NCBI GenBank assembly: GCA_023229985.1 | Contig: JALNYF010000051.1 | Span: forward strand, 1-15,895 | Length of the DNA stretch: 15,895 nucleotides | From: Bacteroidales bacterium | Lineage (GTDB): Bacteria > Bacteroidota > Bacteroidia > Bacteroidales > WCHB1-69 | Direction: 5' to 3' | In this document: positions 1-7,389 of the stretch, one piece after another | Layout of the letters: every line of letters starts with the position of its first letter | How positions within the stretch are numbered: position 1 is the stretch's first letter | Notes under the pieces: model-generated | Database searches by the model: none | The model's input: the letters and a program-made list of their open reading frames with translations, nothing else | What the model was told of the DNA's origin: nothing | Program-made: the position numbers and the translations under genes

Positions 1-4
1 AAAC

Positions 5-57
5 AGACTTCCCATGATTGGAAATAAGAACTCTTTAAAATGATAATTAGGAAGTCT
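5..57. repeat. Short inverted repeat just upstream of the nucleoside kinase gene
   Basis: AGACTTCC at 5-12 is exactly complementary to GGAAGTCT at 50-57, with 37 bases between. It lies 8 bases before the start codon at 66, so in a transcript it could form a stem near the ribosome entry site. It could also be a remnant terminator of an upstream gene, but no T tract follows. Eight paired bases around a long AT-rich loop can occur by chance, so support is weak. Confidence 0.25.
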
Positions 58-65
58 TCAGTGCT

Positions 66-1721
66 ATGATAACTGTCTTTTGTGAAAATAATCAAAATTG
101 GTCCGATTATAAATTCGGAACTAACATTCAGCAAATTGCTCAAAATGAAGGGATTGAATTACCGCATCCCATTTTAGGCGCACTTGTTAATAACAAAGTT
201 CGCGATTTGAGCTATCGAATACACAAACCTTGTCAAATTTCTTTTTTCGACATTACCTCTGATTTCGGAAACGATATGTACAAGCGTTCCCTCTATTTTC
301 TTTTATATAAAGTGGTAAATGAATTATACCCTGAAGCAACATTAAAAATATTGCACTCTATTGCCGGCGGTAAATATTGCGAAATTGACAATTTGTCAGC
401 TCCACTTTCTCAACAACATGTGTCGGTAATTAAAGAAAAAATGCAAGAGTATATTGATGCCGATTTACCCTATAGACGTATTGAATTGCCTACGAATCAG
501 GCACTTAAAGAATATCAAAAACACGGGCTGACAGAAAAAGCCAACCTTTTTAAATATCGGAAACGAATTTATACCAGCATTTATGGTTTGGGCGATACCA
601 TCAACTATTATTATGGATTCTTAATCCCGTCCACCGGCTATATTACCATTTTTAATGTGGAATTATATGAAAAGGGATTGCTCCTGAAATTGCCTTCCCA
701 AAGCTACCCCGACTCGCTGAGTCCGACCTATCATCTTCCTAAATTATTCTCTATCTATCAGGAATATAAGAAATGGGCGCTCCAATTAGGCGTTCCTTAT
801 GTTACCGAAATGAACGATAAAGTTTTTGCCGGTGAAGTAGGCGATATCATCAAGATTACGGAAGCTTACCACGAAAAGAAATTTGCGCAAATTGCCGATG
901 AAATTTTCGCCCATCCCGATGTGAAAATGGTACTTATCAGCGGTCCTTCGAGCTCCGGCAAAACAACTACTTGCAAACGCTTGTCCATTCAATTAGCTAT
1001 TTTAGGTTATGATCCCGTTCAAATTTCTGTGGATGACTTTTTTGTAGAAAGAGTCAATACTCCGAAAGATGAAAAGGGAGAATATGACTTTGAATCGATA
1101 GATGCCATTGATCTAGAGCTGTTTAATAGTACATTGCTGCAATTAATGGACGGGAATGAAGTGCAACTGCCCACTTTCGATTTTGTGAAAGGGAGCAAAA
1201 TATGGAACGGAAAGCGCGCGAAAATGAAACCCAAATCGATTCTTATTATTGAAGGAATTCATTGCCTGAATCCAAAACTAACGGAGAAAGTGTCGGACGA
1301 TTTAAAATATAAAGTTTTTGTTTCGGCTTTGACTTCCATCTCCATTGATTCCCAAAACCCGATTCCAACGACAGATAATCGTTTGATTAGAAGAATGATA
1401 CGTGATTATCAATATCGGGGTTATTCGGCATTGGATACATTACGAAGATGGCATAGTGTCCGAAATGGTGAGAATAAAAATATTTTTCCTTATCAGGAAA
1501 ATGCAGACGTAATGTTCAATACTGCACTGATTTATGAGTTGGGAATTCTAAAACCATACGCGCTGCCCATCTTGCGCGATGTTCCGGAAACGGAACCCGA
1601 GTACGCCGAGGCAAGGCGTTTACTGAAATTCCTCTCTTATTTTAAAACCATCTCAAACAACGTTATTCCGGGAACTTCCATCTTAAGAGAGTTCGTAGGC
1701 GGTAGCCAATTTCATTATTAA
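66..1721 (+). CDS. Nucleoside (uridine-type) kinase with N-terminal TGS/threonyl-tRNA-synthetase-like domain
   Basis: Predicted cytoplasmic kinase of 551 residues that phosphorylates a nucleoside, by analogy with uridine kinase; the substrate is not proven by the sequence. The C-terminal half (about 287-470) is a phosphoribulokinase/uridine kinase P-loop domain, with Walker A GPSSSGKTT at 293-301, SVDDFF at 321-326 and IIEGIHCLNP at 395-404. The first 60 or so residues resemble a TGS domain (IAQNEGIELPHPILGALVNN), and residues 60-200 resemble the editing-associated part of threonyl-tRNA synthetase. This fused layout is typical of Bacteroidetes and Firmicutes 'nucleoside kinases' and is about twice as long as a plain Udk. 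The start at 66 gives a complete TGS domain. The miaA-like gene follows after 9 bases, suggesting cotranscription. Confidence 0.88.
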   Translation: MITVFCENNQNWSDYKFGTNIQQIAQNEGIELPHPILGALVNNKVRDLSYRIHKPCQISFFDITSDFGNDMYKRSLYFLLYKVVNELYPEATLKILHSIAGGKYCEIDNLSAPLSQQHVSVIKEKMQEYIDADLPYRRIELPTNQALKEYQKHGLTEKANLFKYRKRIYTSIYGLGDTINYYYGFLIPSTGYITIFNVELYEKGLLLKLPSQSYPDSLSPTYHLPKLFSIYQEYKKWALQLGVPYVTEMNDKVFAGEVGDIIKITEAYHEKKFAQIADEIFAHPDVKMVLISGPSSSGKTTTCKRLSIQLAILGYDPVQISVDDFFVERVNTPKDEKGEYDFESIDAIDLELFNSTLLQLMDGNEVQLPTFDFVKGSKIWNGKRAKMKPKSILIIEGIHCLNPKLTEKVSDDLKYKVFVSALTSISIDSQNPIPTTDNRLIRRMIRDYQYRGYSALDTLRRWHSVRNGENKNIFPYQENADVMFNTALIYELGILKPYALPILRDVPETEPEYAEARRLLKFLSYFKTISNNVIPGTSILREFVGGSQFHY

Positions 1722-1730
1722 TATTGTAAC

Positions 1731-2651
1731 ATGATTACCCTTCATCATTACCAAGATATTTTTCAATTGGTATCTCAGAAAAAAAGCAATGAGATAATTA
1801 CCGTTTTAGGTCCGACGGCAACCGGCAAAACGAAATTGGCGGTTCGACTTGCCCGTGATTTGAACGGAGAAATTATTAGTGCCGATTCGCGTCAGGTTTA
1901 CAGAGGTATGGATATTGGTACCGGAAAAGATTTGTCGGATTATACGCTTGACGGGCAAACCATTCCGTGCCATTTGACCGATATCGCCGAACCCGGGACA
2001 GAATATAATGTTGCTCAATTTCAAGTAGCTGCTTACCAAGCAATAAAAGAGATTCGGGGTAGGGGAAGAGAGGTGATTTTGTGCGGGGGCAGCGGAATGT
2101 ACATTGAAGCACTCTTGAAAGGCTATCGTCTCTCTCCCATCACTCGCGATGAGGAAGTTTTTGCTCAATTAAATGCAAAAACGGATGAGGAATTGACAGA
2201 TATTCTCGCTTCTTTCGGACCGTTGCACAATCACACCGATACTTGCGAAAGAGAAAGATTGCTCAAAGCCGTTGAAATTGAACTATATTACCAAAAACAT
2301 CCGGAATGGCGTGAATTGTCGCAACCTACTCCTTCGCTCATTATTGGGATTGCCGGCGACCGTGACAAAATTCGCGCAAAAATTACTTCCCGTTTGAAAG
2401 AACGTTTGGAACATGGAATGATAGAAGAAGTTCAAAATTTGATTGCGGCAGGGGCAAACCCTTCTCAGTTGATTAAGTATGGACTTGAATATAAATATGT
2501 TACACTTTATTTACAAGGTGTTTTGGATTGGAATACCATGTTCGAGAAATTGAATATTGCCATTCATCAATTTTCTAAACGGCAAATGACATGGTACCGC
2601 AGAATGGAACGCAATGGCATGAAAATTAATTGGGTAGAGGTTGGCTTTTGA
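1731..2651 (+). CDS. miaA: MiaA-type tRNA dimethylallyltransferase (divergent paralogue)
   Basis: A 306-residue member of the tRNA adenosine-37 N6-prenyltransferase family, which transfers a dimethylallyl group from DMAPP to A37 of tRNAs reading UNN codons. Visible landmarks are the P-loop GPTATGKT (27-34), SADSRQVYRGMDIGTGK (50-66), the GGSGMYIEALLKG segment (119-131) and the terminal FSKRQMTWYRRM block (281-292). The family's RxxRAxE segment appears as RLLKAVE (176-182), with lysine for the second arginine. The usual IGYKE-like segment reads YGLEYKYV. Bacteroidetes commonly carry two MiaA-like proteins, and this looks like the more divergent one, so its exact tRNA substrate is less certain. 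The gene sits 9 bases after the nucleoside kinase. About 100 AT-rich bases then separate it from the Rnf genes. Confidence 0.8.
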   Translation: MITLHHYQDIFQLVSQKKSNEIITVLGPTATGKTKLAVRLARDLNGEIISADSRQVYRGMDIGTGKDLSDYTLDGQTIPCHLTDIAEPGTEYNVAQFQVAAYQAIKEIRGRGREVILCGGSGMYIEALLKGYRLSPITRDEEVFAQLNAKTDEELTDILASFGPLHNHTDTCERERLLKAVEIELYYQKHPEWRELSQPTPSLIIGIAGDRDKIRAKITSRLKERLEHGMIEEVQNLIAAGANPSQLIKYGLEYKYVTLYLQGVLDWNTMFEKLNIAIHQFSKRQMTWYRRMERNGMKINWVEVGF

Positions 2652-2721
2652 GATATTTAAGGCATACTTGTAAAAGTCAAAAAAAAATATAAAATATATT
2701 TTTAATATTTACAAATTAATG

Positions 2722-2729
2722 TAAATTTG
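2722..2729 (+). promoter_or_regulatory. Bacteroidetes-type promoter -7 box before rnfD
   Basis: TAAATTTG fits the Bacteroidetes -7 consensus TAnnTTTG. It lies 22 bases before the rnfD start codon, in an AT-rich spacer after the miaA-like gene. The -33 region (around 2698-2702, ATTTT) matches TTTG poorly. It implies that the Rnf transcript starts at rnfD, which matters because rnfB and rnfC are absent upstream. Confidence 0.5.
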
Positions 2730-2751
2730 CCGCTTGAAAAATAATTAAGCG

Positions 2752-3774
2752 ATGAATGAAAAATTGATGCAAATTTCGGGGTCTCCACATATTCATGGAG
2801 GCGATTCTGTAAAGAAAATCATGTGGGCAGTAGTGATAGCATTGCTACCGGCTTTTTTAGTCTCCGTATTCTATTTCGGTCTTCCTGTAATTATCTTAAC
2901 TGTCGTATCTGTAGCAAGTTGCGTCGTTTTTGAATACTTGATACAGCGTTTTATGCTCAAAAAACCATGTAGCATTTATGATGGGTCTGCGGTGATTACC
3001 GGCCTGTTATTGGCTTTTAATGTTCCGGCAAATTTACCCATTCCTTTAATAATCATCGGGGCATTAGTGGCAATTGGAATTGCGAAAATGGCATTTGGCG
3101 GCTTGGGAAACAACCTGTTCAACCCCGCCATTACGGCCCGTATTTTTCTACTTGTCTCCTTCCCGGTGCAAATGACCACATGGCCTGTTGCTCGCCCCAT
3201 CTGGAAATTGGGTGCTGACGTAGTTACCGGTCCGACGCCTCTCGGTATTCTGAAAGAAGCACCGGATAATGTTGCCGTTGATTCATTGATGCAAAACGGT
3301 CATTATGTTACGTCCGACCAAGTGATGCATCACATTCCTGACAATATTGATATGTTGCTCGGACAAATGGGCGGCAGCTTTGGTGAGGTATCCGCCATCG
3401 CTATCTTAATTGGTGCCATCTTCTTGCTGATACGTAAAGTAATCACTTGGCATATTCCGGTCTCATTCCTTTTAACTGCTTTCATCTTTGGAGGTATCTT
3501 TTGGTTAGTGGAACCAACGCAGTTTGCCAATCCTCTTTTCCATCTTTTGACCGGTGGTTTAATGCTGGGTGCTTGTTTTATGGCTACCGACATGGTCACT
3601 TCGCCTACCTCGCCTCGGGGAATGGTGGTCTTTGGTGTCGGGTGCGGCTTGCTGACCATTATTATCCGTTTATTTGGAGCTTATCCCGAAGGGGTTTCTT
3701 TTGCCATTCTGATTATGAATGCCTTGGTGCCACTCATTGATAAAGCTTTCAAACCGAAAGCATTTGGAGTCTAA
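2752..3774 (+). CDS. rnfD: Rnf complex subunit RnfD (flavin-carrying membrane subunit)
   Basis: Integral membrane subunit of the Rnf complex, which couples electron flow between reduced ferredoxin and NAD+ to Na+ or H+ transport. The 340 residues hold many hydrophobic helices (for example 22-41, 45-66, 95-115, 215-228, 236-252 and 292-309) and the conserved SPHIHGGDSVKKIMW start. Family members carry FMN on a threonine in an (S/T)GAT motif. The matching place here is VVTGPTPLG, with Thr162 as likely acceptor and proline where alanine is usual. MATDMVTSPTSPRG (277-290) is also typical. The length fits RnfD rather than the longer NqrB. It is the first of four Rnf genes, and rnfG follows after 32 bases. 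Confidence 0.9.
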   Translation: MNEKLMQISGSPHIHGGDSVKKIMWAVVIALLPAFLVSVFYFGLPVIILTVVSVASCVVFEYLIQRFMLKKPCSIYDGSAVITGLLLAFNVPANLPIPLIIIGALVAIGIAKMAFGGLGNNLFNPAITARIFLLVSFPVQMTTWPVARPIWKLGADVVTGPTPLGILKEAPDNVAVDSLMQNGHYVTSDQVMHHIPDNIDMLLGQMGGSFGEVSAIAILIGAIFLLIRKVITWHIPVSFLLTAFIFGGIFWLVEPTQFANPLFHLLTGGLMLGACFMATDMVTSPTSPRGMVVFGVGCGLLTIIIRLFGAYPEGVSFAILIMNALVPLIDKAFKPKAFGV

Positions 3775-3806
3775 ATTTATTAGAAAACAAAAATTAAAAA
3801 TATATT

Positions 3807-4406
3807 ATGGCTAAAAAAGAATCAAACCTCCGCAATATGATTTTTTCGCTAACGCTCATTGTCCTTGTAGCGTCCGCAGCGTTGGCAGGAGTTTATGTCA
3901 TTACAAAACCATCGATTGACGGACAACAAGTTGCCAAAACACAAGAAGCAATTAAAGCCGTATTACCCGGATTCTCAGGCAAAACAGAACGTGTTGCGAT
4001 TAAATTACCGAACGATGCCGATTCCGTTTTTGTCAATTTGGCATATCAAGACGGAGAATTGTTCGGTGGTGCCGTTCAAACATACACCGATAAGGCTTTT
4101 AAGTCATATTTTAGTTTGATGGTAGGCTTTGATGCTGCCGGAAACATATTGGAAACCGAAGTGATTAAAATGGAAGAAACCCCCGGCTTAGGCGACAAAA
4201 TCGATAAATCAAAATCCAATTTTTCGGAGCAGTTTGTGAAAATGTGTCCGGCAAATAATGAGTTTAATTTAAAAGTAAAAAAAGATGGCGGAACCGTAGA
4301 TGCTATCACAGCAGCCACGATTTCTTCCCGTGCTTATTGTGATGCCGTTAATCGTGCCGCAGAAGCTTTTGATATCGTAACAAAGAAAGGAGCTAATAAT
4401 GAGTAA
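3807..4406 (+). CDS. rnfG: Rnf complex subunit RnfG (FMN-binding)
   Basis: Predicted RnfG of 199 residues: one N-terminal membrane helix (about 11-32) and an exported FMN-binding domain that passes electrons within the Rnf complex. The phosphoester-linked FMN threonine is expected in VDAITAATISSRAY; Thr171 corresponds to the final T of the family's (S/T)GAT-type motif, written TAAT here. EETPGLGDKI (123-132) is a strong family signature. The length matches RnfG and is shorter than NqrC. The gene overlaps the next one, rnfE, by 8 bases, indicating coupled translation. Confidence 0.9.
   Translation: MAKKESNLRNMIFSLTLIVLVASAALAGVYVITKPSIDGQQVAKTQEAIKAVLPGFSGKTERVAIKLPNDADSVFVNLAYQDGELFGGAVQTYTDKAFKSYFSLMVGFDAAGNILETEVIKMEETPGLGDKIDKSKSNFSEQFVKMCPANNEFNLKVKKDGGTVDAITAATISSRAYCDAVNRAAEAFDIVTKKGANNE
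4386..4392 (+). promoter_or_regulatory. Shine-Dalgarno site for rnfE inside the end of rnfG
   Basis: AAAGGAG lies 6 bases before the rnfE ATG at 4399 and inside the last codons of rnfG. It is one of very few purine-rich ribosome sites in this window, where most starts lack one. With the 8-base overlap it points to translational coupling and fixes the rnfE start. Confidence 0.55.
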
Positions 4407-4986
4407 AGTACGAATCCTAACGAAAGGTTTATTGAAAGAAAATCCTACTCTCGTTCTTATATTGGGGATGTGTCCGTCGTTGGCAGTGACCACTTCCGCC
4501 ATGAATGGCTTAGGAATGGGGTTGGCAACCACTTTCGTGTTGCTGATGTCAAATCTCCTGATATCTTCTTTAAAGAACTTTATCCCCGATTCTGTGCGAA
4601 TTCCTGCCTTTATTGTTATTATTGCCACTTTTGTTTCTATTGTAGATCTATTAATGCAAAGCTATCTACCGGCATTATCCGACAGCTTGGGACTTTTCAT
4701 TAAGTTGATTGTCGTTAACTGTATTGTACTGGGGCGTGCCGAAGCTTTCGCCAGCAAAAACTCAGTCTTCGATTCCATGCTCGATGGTTTGGGAATGGGA
4801 TTAGGTTTTACGCTGTCGTTGACACTGATTGGCATTATTCGCGAATTGTTGGGCAGCGGTGCCATTTTTGGACATACACTGATTAGCGGAGACGGAATTT
4901 TGATTTTCGTGTTGGCACCCGGTGCATTTATTGTGTTGGGCTTCCTGATAGCTTTGGTTCGCTATTTACAACGTAAAAAAAATTAA
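4399..4986 (+). CDS. rnfE: Rnf complex subunit RnfE
   Basis: Six-helix membrane subunit of Rnf, 195 residues, homologous to RnfA and inserted with opposite topology. The two family cysteines are visible in GMCPSLAVT (Cys25) and VVNCIVLGRAEAF (Cys108). In recent structures the paired RnfA/RnfE (NqrD/E) cysteines hold a [2Fe-2S] cluster in the membrane. DGLGMGLGFTLSL and IRELLGSG are also family-typical. The start overlaps the end of rnfG, and rnfA follows after 21 bases. NqrD is similar, but the neighbouring gene sizes favour Rnf. Confidence 0.9.
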   Translation: MSKVRILTKGLLKENPTLVLILGMCPSLAVTTSAMNGLGMGLATTFVLLMSNLLISSLKNFIPDSVRIPAFIVIIATFVSIVDLLMQSYLPALSDSLGLFIKLIVVNCIVLGRAEAFASKNSVFDSMLDGLGMGLGFTLSLTLIGIIRELLGSGAIFGHTLISGDGILIFVLAPGAFIVLGFLIALVRYLQRKKN

Positions 4987-5007
4987 TAATTTAAAAATAC
5001 AACTACT

Positions 5008-5592
5008 ATGGAATATGTATTAATGATTATTGGATGTATTTTTGTCAATAATATCGTTCTGGCTCAATTTTTGGGAATATGTCCCTTCTTGGGCGTTTCT
5101 AACAAAATCAACACCTCATTCGGAATGGGGGTCGCAGTTATTTTTGTTATGACACTCGCTACCTTAGTTACTTCCCTGATTCAAAATTATGTCCTCATAC
5201 CAATGGATTTAACCTTCTTAAAAACAATTACTTTTATTCTTGTTATCGCTGCATTGGTACAAATGGTCGAAATTGTCCTGAAAAAAACAAGTCCCTCTTT
5301 ATATCAAGCCTTAGGAATTTTTCTTCCTTTAATTACCACCAATTGCGCCGTATTAGGGGTTGCCATTGCAGTTACCGAAAAAGCAGGATTTACTATCTTG
5401 GACAGCGTAGTCTATACCGCTGCTACCGCTATCGGTTTTACATTAGCCATTGTTATTTTTGCCGGATTGCGCGAACAAATGGACTTGGTTAAAATCCCCA
5501 AAGGAATGCAAGGCGTTCCCATTTCTCTAATTACTGCCGGAATCCTCGCGATGGCTTTTATGGGGTTCTCCAATTTGGTTCCTTCTTTTTAA
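5008..5592 (+). CDS. rnfA: Rnf complex subunit RnfA
   Basis: Six-helix membrane subunit of Rnf, 194 residues. EYVLMIIGCIFVNNIVLAQFLGICPFLGVS at the N terminus and TTNCAVLGVAIA near the middle carry the cysteines (Cys25 and about Cys113) expected to share an intramembrane [2Fe-2S] cluster with RnfE. GLREQMDLVKIPKGMQG near the C terminus is also typical. It is the last Rnf gene here. The DUF4831 gene begins 12 bases later and may be on the same transcript. Confidence 0.92.
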   Translation: MEYVLMIIGCIFVNNIVLAQFLGICPFLGVSNKINTSFGMGVAVIFVMTLATLVTSLIQNYVLIPMDLTFLKTITFILVIAALVQMVEIVLKKTSPSLYQALGIFLPLITTNCAVLGVAIAVTEKAGFTILDSVVYTAATAIGFTLAIVIFAGLREQMDLVKIPKGMQGVPISLITAGILAMAFMGFSNLVPSF

Positions 5593-5604
5593 TTTTTATA
5601 TGTT

Positions 5605-6729
5605 ATGAAACGTTTTGCCCTTTTGTCCCTGATCGTTTTATCAAGTTTGTTCTCCTTTTCACAAAAAAATGTAGTGCCTTTACCGGCAGACAGTGGTATG
5701 GCAACTACCGGAAACTATTTCTATTATGCCCTGCCTAAAACTGCTTTTAAAGTTGATGTAGTCGTCAATAAAACTACACAAATGAAAGGTTATTATGGAG
5801 AATATGCGGAAAAATTGCTCGGACTAACCAATATTATTAAACAGAATAAAACATATTTTGAACTGAAAAGTGTGCATATTGAGTCGATCATTTTGCCAGA
5901 TGAAAATTTCCAATATGCCGTTGAACTTTCTAATTGTCAAGTGAAAAATGGGGCATTAGCGCAAATTTATGCGTATCGCGACAGCCTGTCACAGCAAGTA
6001 ACGGAAAGTTCCTACACGGTGCAGACAACAGCCATCCCCGACTTTTTTCGCTATTATTCCGATTTATCCTACATGGACAAGGAAAATAGTTATGTGGAAA
6101 CGCAAATTATTGATGGTGTTGTGCGACAAGTGCCGGCTACGACTACTCAAAAAGTGACCAAAACCGATGAACAAAAAGCATTGCAAGCCGCCGACTTCAT
6201 CGCTAAAATCCGCGATGACCGCTACGCCATTTTGACCGGAGAACAGGAAGTCGCCTATTCTAAAGAAGCGATAGAAGAATTGGTGAATCAGCTCAATAAC
6301 TTAGAAAAAAATTATATTCAACTTTTTACAGGTTTTACTATTAATGATGAAATACACTATTCGTGGGTCGTTTCTCCTTTAGATACATCAGACTTGAGGC
6401 TCTCTCTGTTTTCCGTTTCTGAAAAATCAGGTTTTTCTACATGTACGAAATCCGCGAAAGACGACGAAAATTACTATTTAAACATAAAACCTCAGTTTTC
6501 TTATCAGAAATGTCAAGATTTCGCAGCTGAAAGAAAAAGTTTGAAAAAGTACAAAGATAATAATGGCTATCGTATTCGTCAGGCTGTTCCGTGTTCTGTT
6601 TCAATTGAACAAGGAAAAAACACCATTTTTAATTCGGGAATTTACTCCATTTATCAGTTCGGGAAAATTGAAACCCTCCCCATTCGGCAAGATAATTGGG
6701 ACATTTGTAAATATATGATAATTTTTTAA
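5605..6729 (+). CDS. DUF4831 family exported protein
   Basis: A 374-residue protein with a cleavable signal peptide (MKRFALLSLIVLSSLFSFSQ), so it acts in the envelope. The segment after the signal (YYALPKTAFKVDVVVNKTT, then YAEKLLGL) matches my recollection of the DUF4831 family, which is almost confined to Bacteroidetes and has no known function. No catalytic motif or membrane anchor is visible after the signal. It lies 12 bases after rnfA, and its stop codon overlaps the start of the following lipoprotein gene (TAATG), so the two are probably translated together. A functional tie to Rnf is not shown by the sequence; the linkage may be positional only. Confidence 0.7.
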   Translation: MKRFALLSLIVLSSLFSFSQKNVVPLPADSGMATTGNYFYYALPKTAFKVDVVVNKTTQMKGYYGEYAEKLLGLTNIIKQNKTYFELKSVHIESIILPDENFQYAVELSNCQVKNGALAQIYAYRDSLSQQVTESSYTVQTTAIPDFFRYYSDLSYMDKENSYVETQIIDGVVRQVPATTTQKVTKTDEQKALQAADFIAKIRDDRYAILTGEQEVAYSKEAIEELVNQLNNLEKNYIQLFTGFTINDEIHYSWVVSPLDTSDLRLSLFSVSEKSGFSTCTKSAKDDENYYLNIKPQFSYQKCQDFAAERKSLKKYKDNNGYRIRQAVPCSVSIEQGKNTIFNSGIYSIYQFGKIETLPIRQDNWDICKYMIIF

Positions 6730-7268
6730 TGATGAAAGTAATTAATAATTCTGTTTATTGTGTTGTATTGGTGATTATTCTGTTGCTAACTTCGTGTGGC
6801 AATGGTGAAAAGAAAACCGAGGAATTGTCGTTAACCGATAGAATGACTGAACTTGCACAAAAGTATGTAAAACAGGAATTGGAAAAACAGATGAACATTA
6901 CCGGATTGGATTCGATTCGGGTAGTAAAAATCGACACCGTTGATAAATATGAATATATCTGTGTTGTGCAAGATATACTGCCTAAAATGAGAACAGATGC
7001 CATGATGAATTATCAAGTTGCATTAGAGCAATCGGACAGTGCCAAAATGAAAGAATTGGAAATTGAAATAGATGAAATGGAACAAGTTACGAATTTTTAC
7101 GAGGAAACTAAATCTAATACATCGGAAAAGGACAAAACCTTGTTTTTGTACCTGATTACTGCCAATTATTATGCAAAAAGCGGAATCGATTCATTCTATT
7201 TCTTCGTAACACCTGATTATAAAATATATATTTTAGACCCGTTTGATACATCTCTTTTAGAAAAATAG
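6729..7268 (+). CDS. Small lipoprotein of unknown function
   Basis: A 179-residue protein with a type II signal peptide: a hydrophobic stretch (VVLVIILLL) followed by lipobox LLTSC with Cys23 as the lipidated residue. It should be anchored in the envelope. The mature part is acidic and mostly helical (MTELAQKYVKQELEKQMN; EQSDSAKMKELEIEIDEMEQ) and ends with a short beta-like segment. I do not recognise a family. The start overlaps the DUF4831 stop by one base. Two ATG codons are adjacent (6729 and 6732), and either could be used. The shared junction suggests the DUF4831 protein and this lipoprotein are partners. Confidence 0.65.
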   Translation: MMKVINNSVYCVVLVIILLLTSCGNGEKKTEELSLTDRMTELAQKYVKQELEKQMNITGLDSIRVVKIDTVDKYEYICVVQDILPKMRTDAMMNYQVALEQSDSAKMKELEIEIDEMEQVTNFYEETKSNTSEKDKTLFLYLITANYYAKSGIDSFYFFVTPDYKIYILDPFDTSLLEK

Positions 7269-7339
7269 CTCACGATTTCCCGTTGTTCGCTGATTTGTCA
7301 TCTTTTTTGTTATTATTTGTATTTTTTTGCTTTTATACC

Positions 7340-7370
7340 TTGACAAACGCTTTTTGAAGTTGTATTTTTG
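7340..7370 (+). promoter_or_regulatory. Promoter of queA
   Basis: TATTTTTG at 7363-7370 fits the Bacteroidetes -7 box TAnnTTTG. TTGAC starts at 7340, leaving 20 bases between TTG and the -7 box, close to ideal spacing. Transcription would begin around 7375. This excludes the in-frame ATG at 7327 as the queA start and supports 7390. Confidence 0.65.
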
Positions 7371-7389
7371 CGCACTCAAAAATAATAGA

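Noticed and set aside
2752..5592. Nqr (Na+-NADH:quinone reductase) genes instead of Rnf
   Set aside because: The subunit lengths (340, 199, 195, 194) and order D-G-E-A fit Rnf; NqrB and NqrC are clearly longer, and NqrA/NqrF are absent.
7327..7389. Upstream in-frame start for queA
   Set aside because: The promoter boxes (7340-7370) lie inside this stretch and the family's N terminus begins at 7390.
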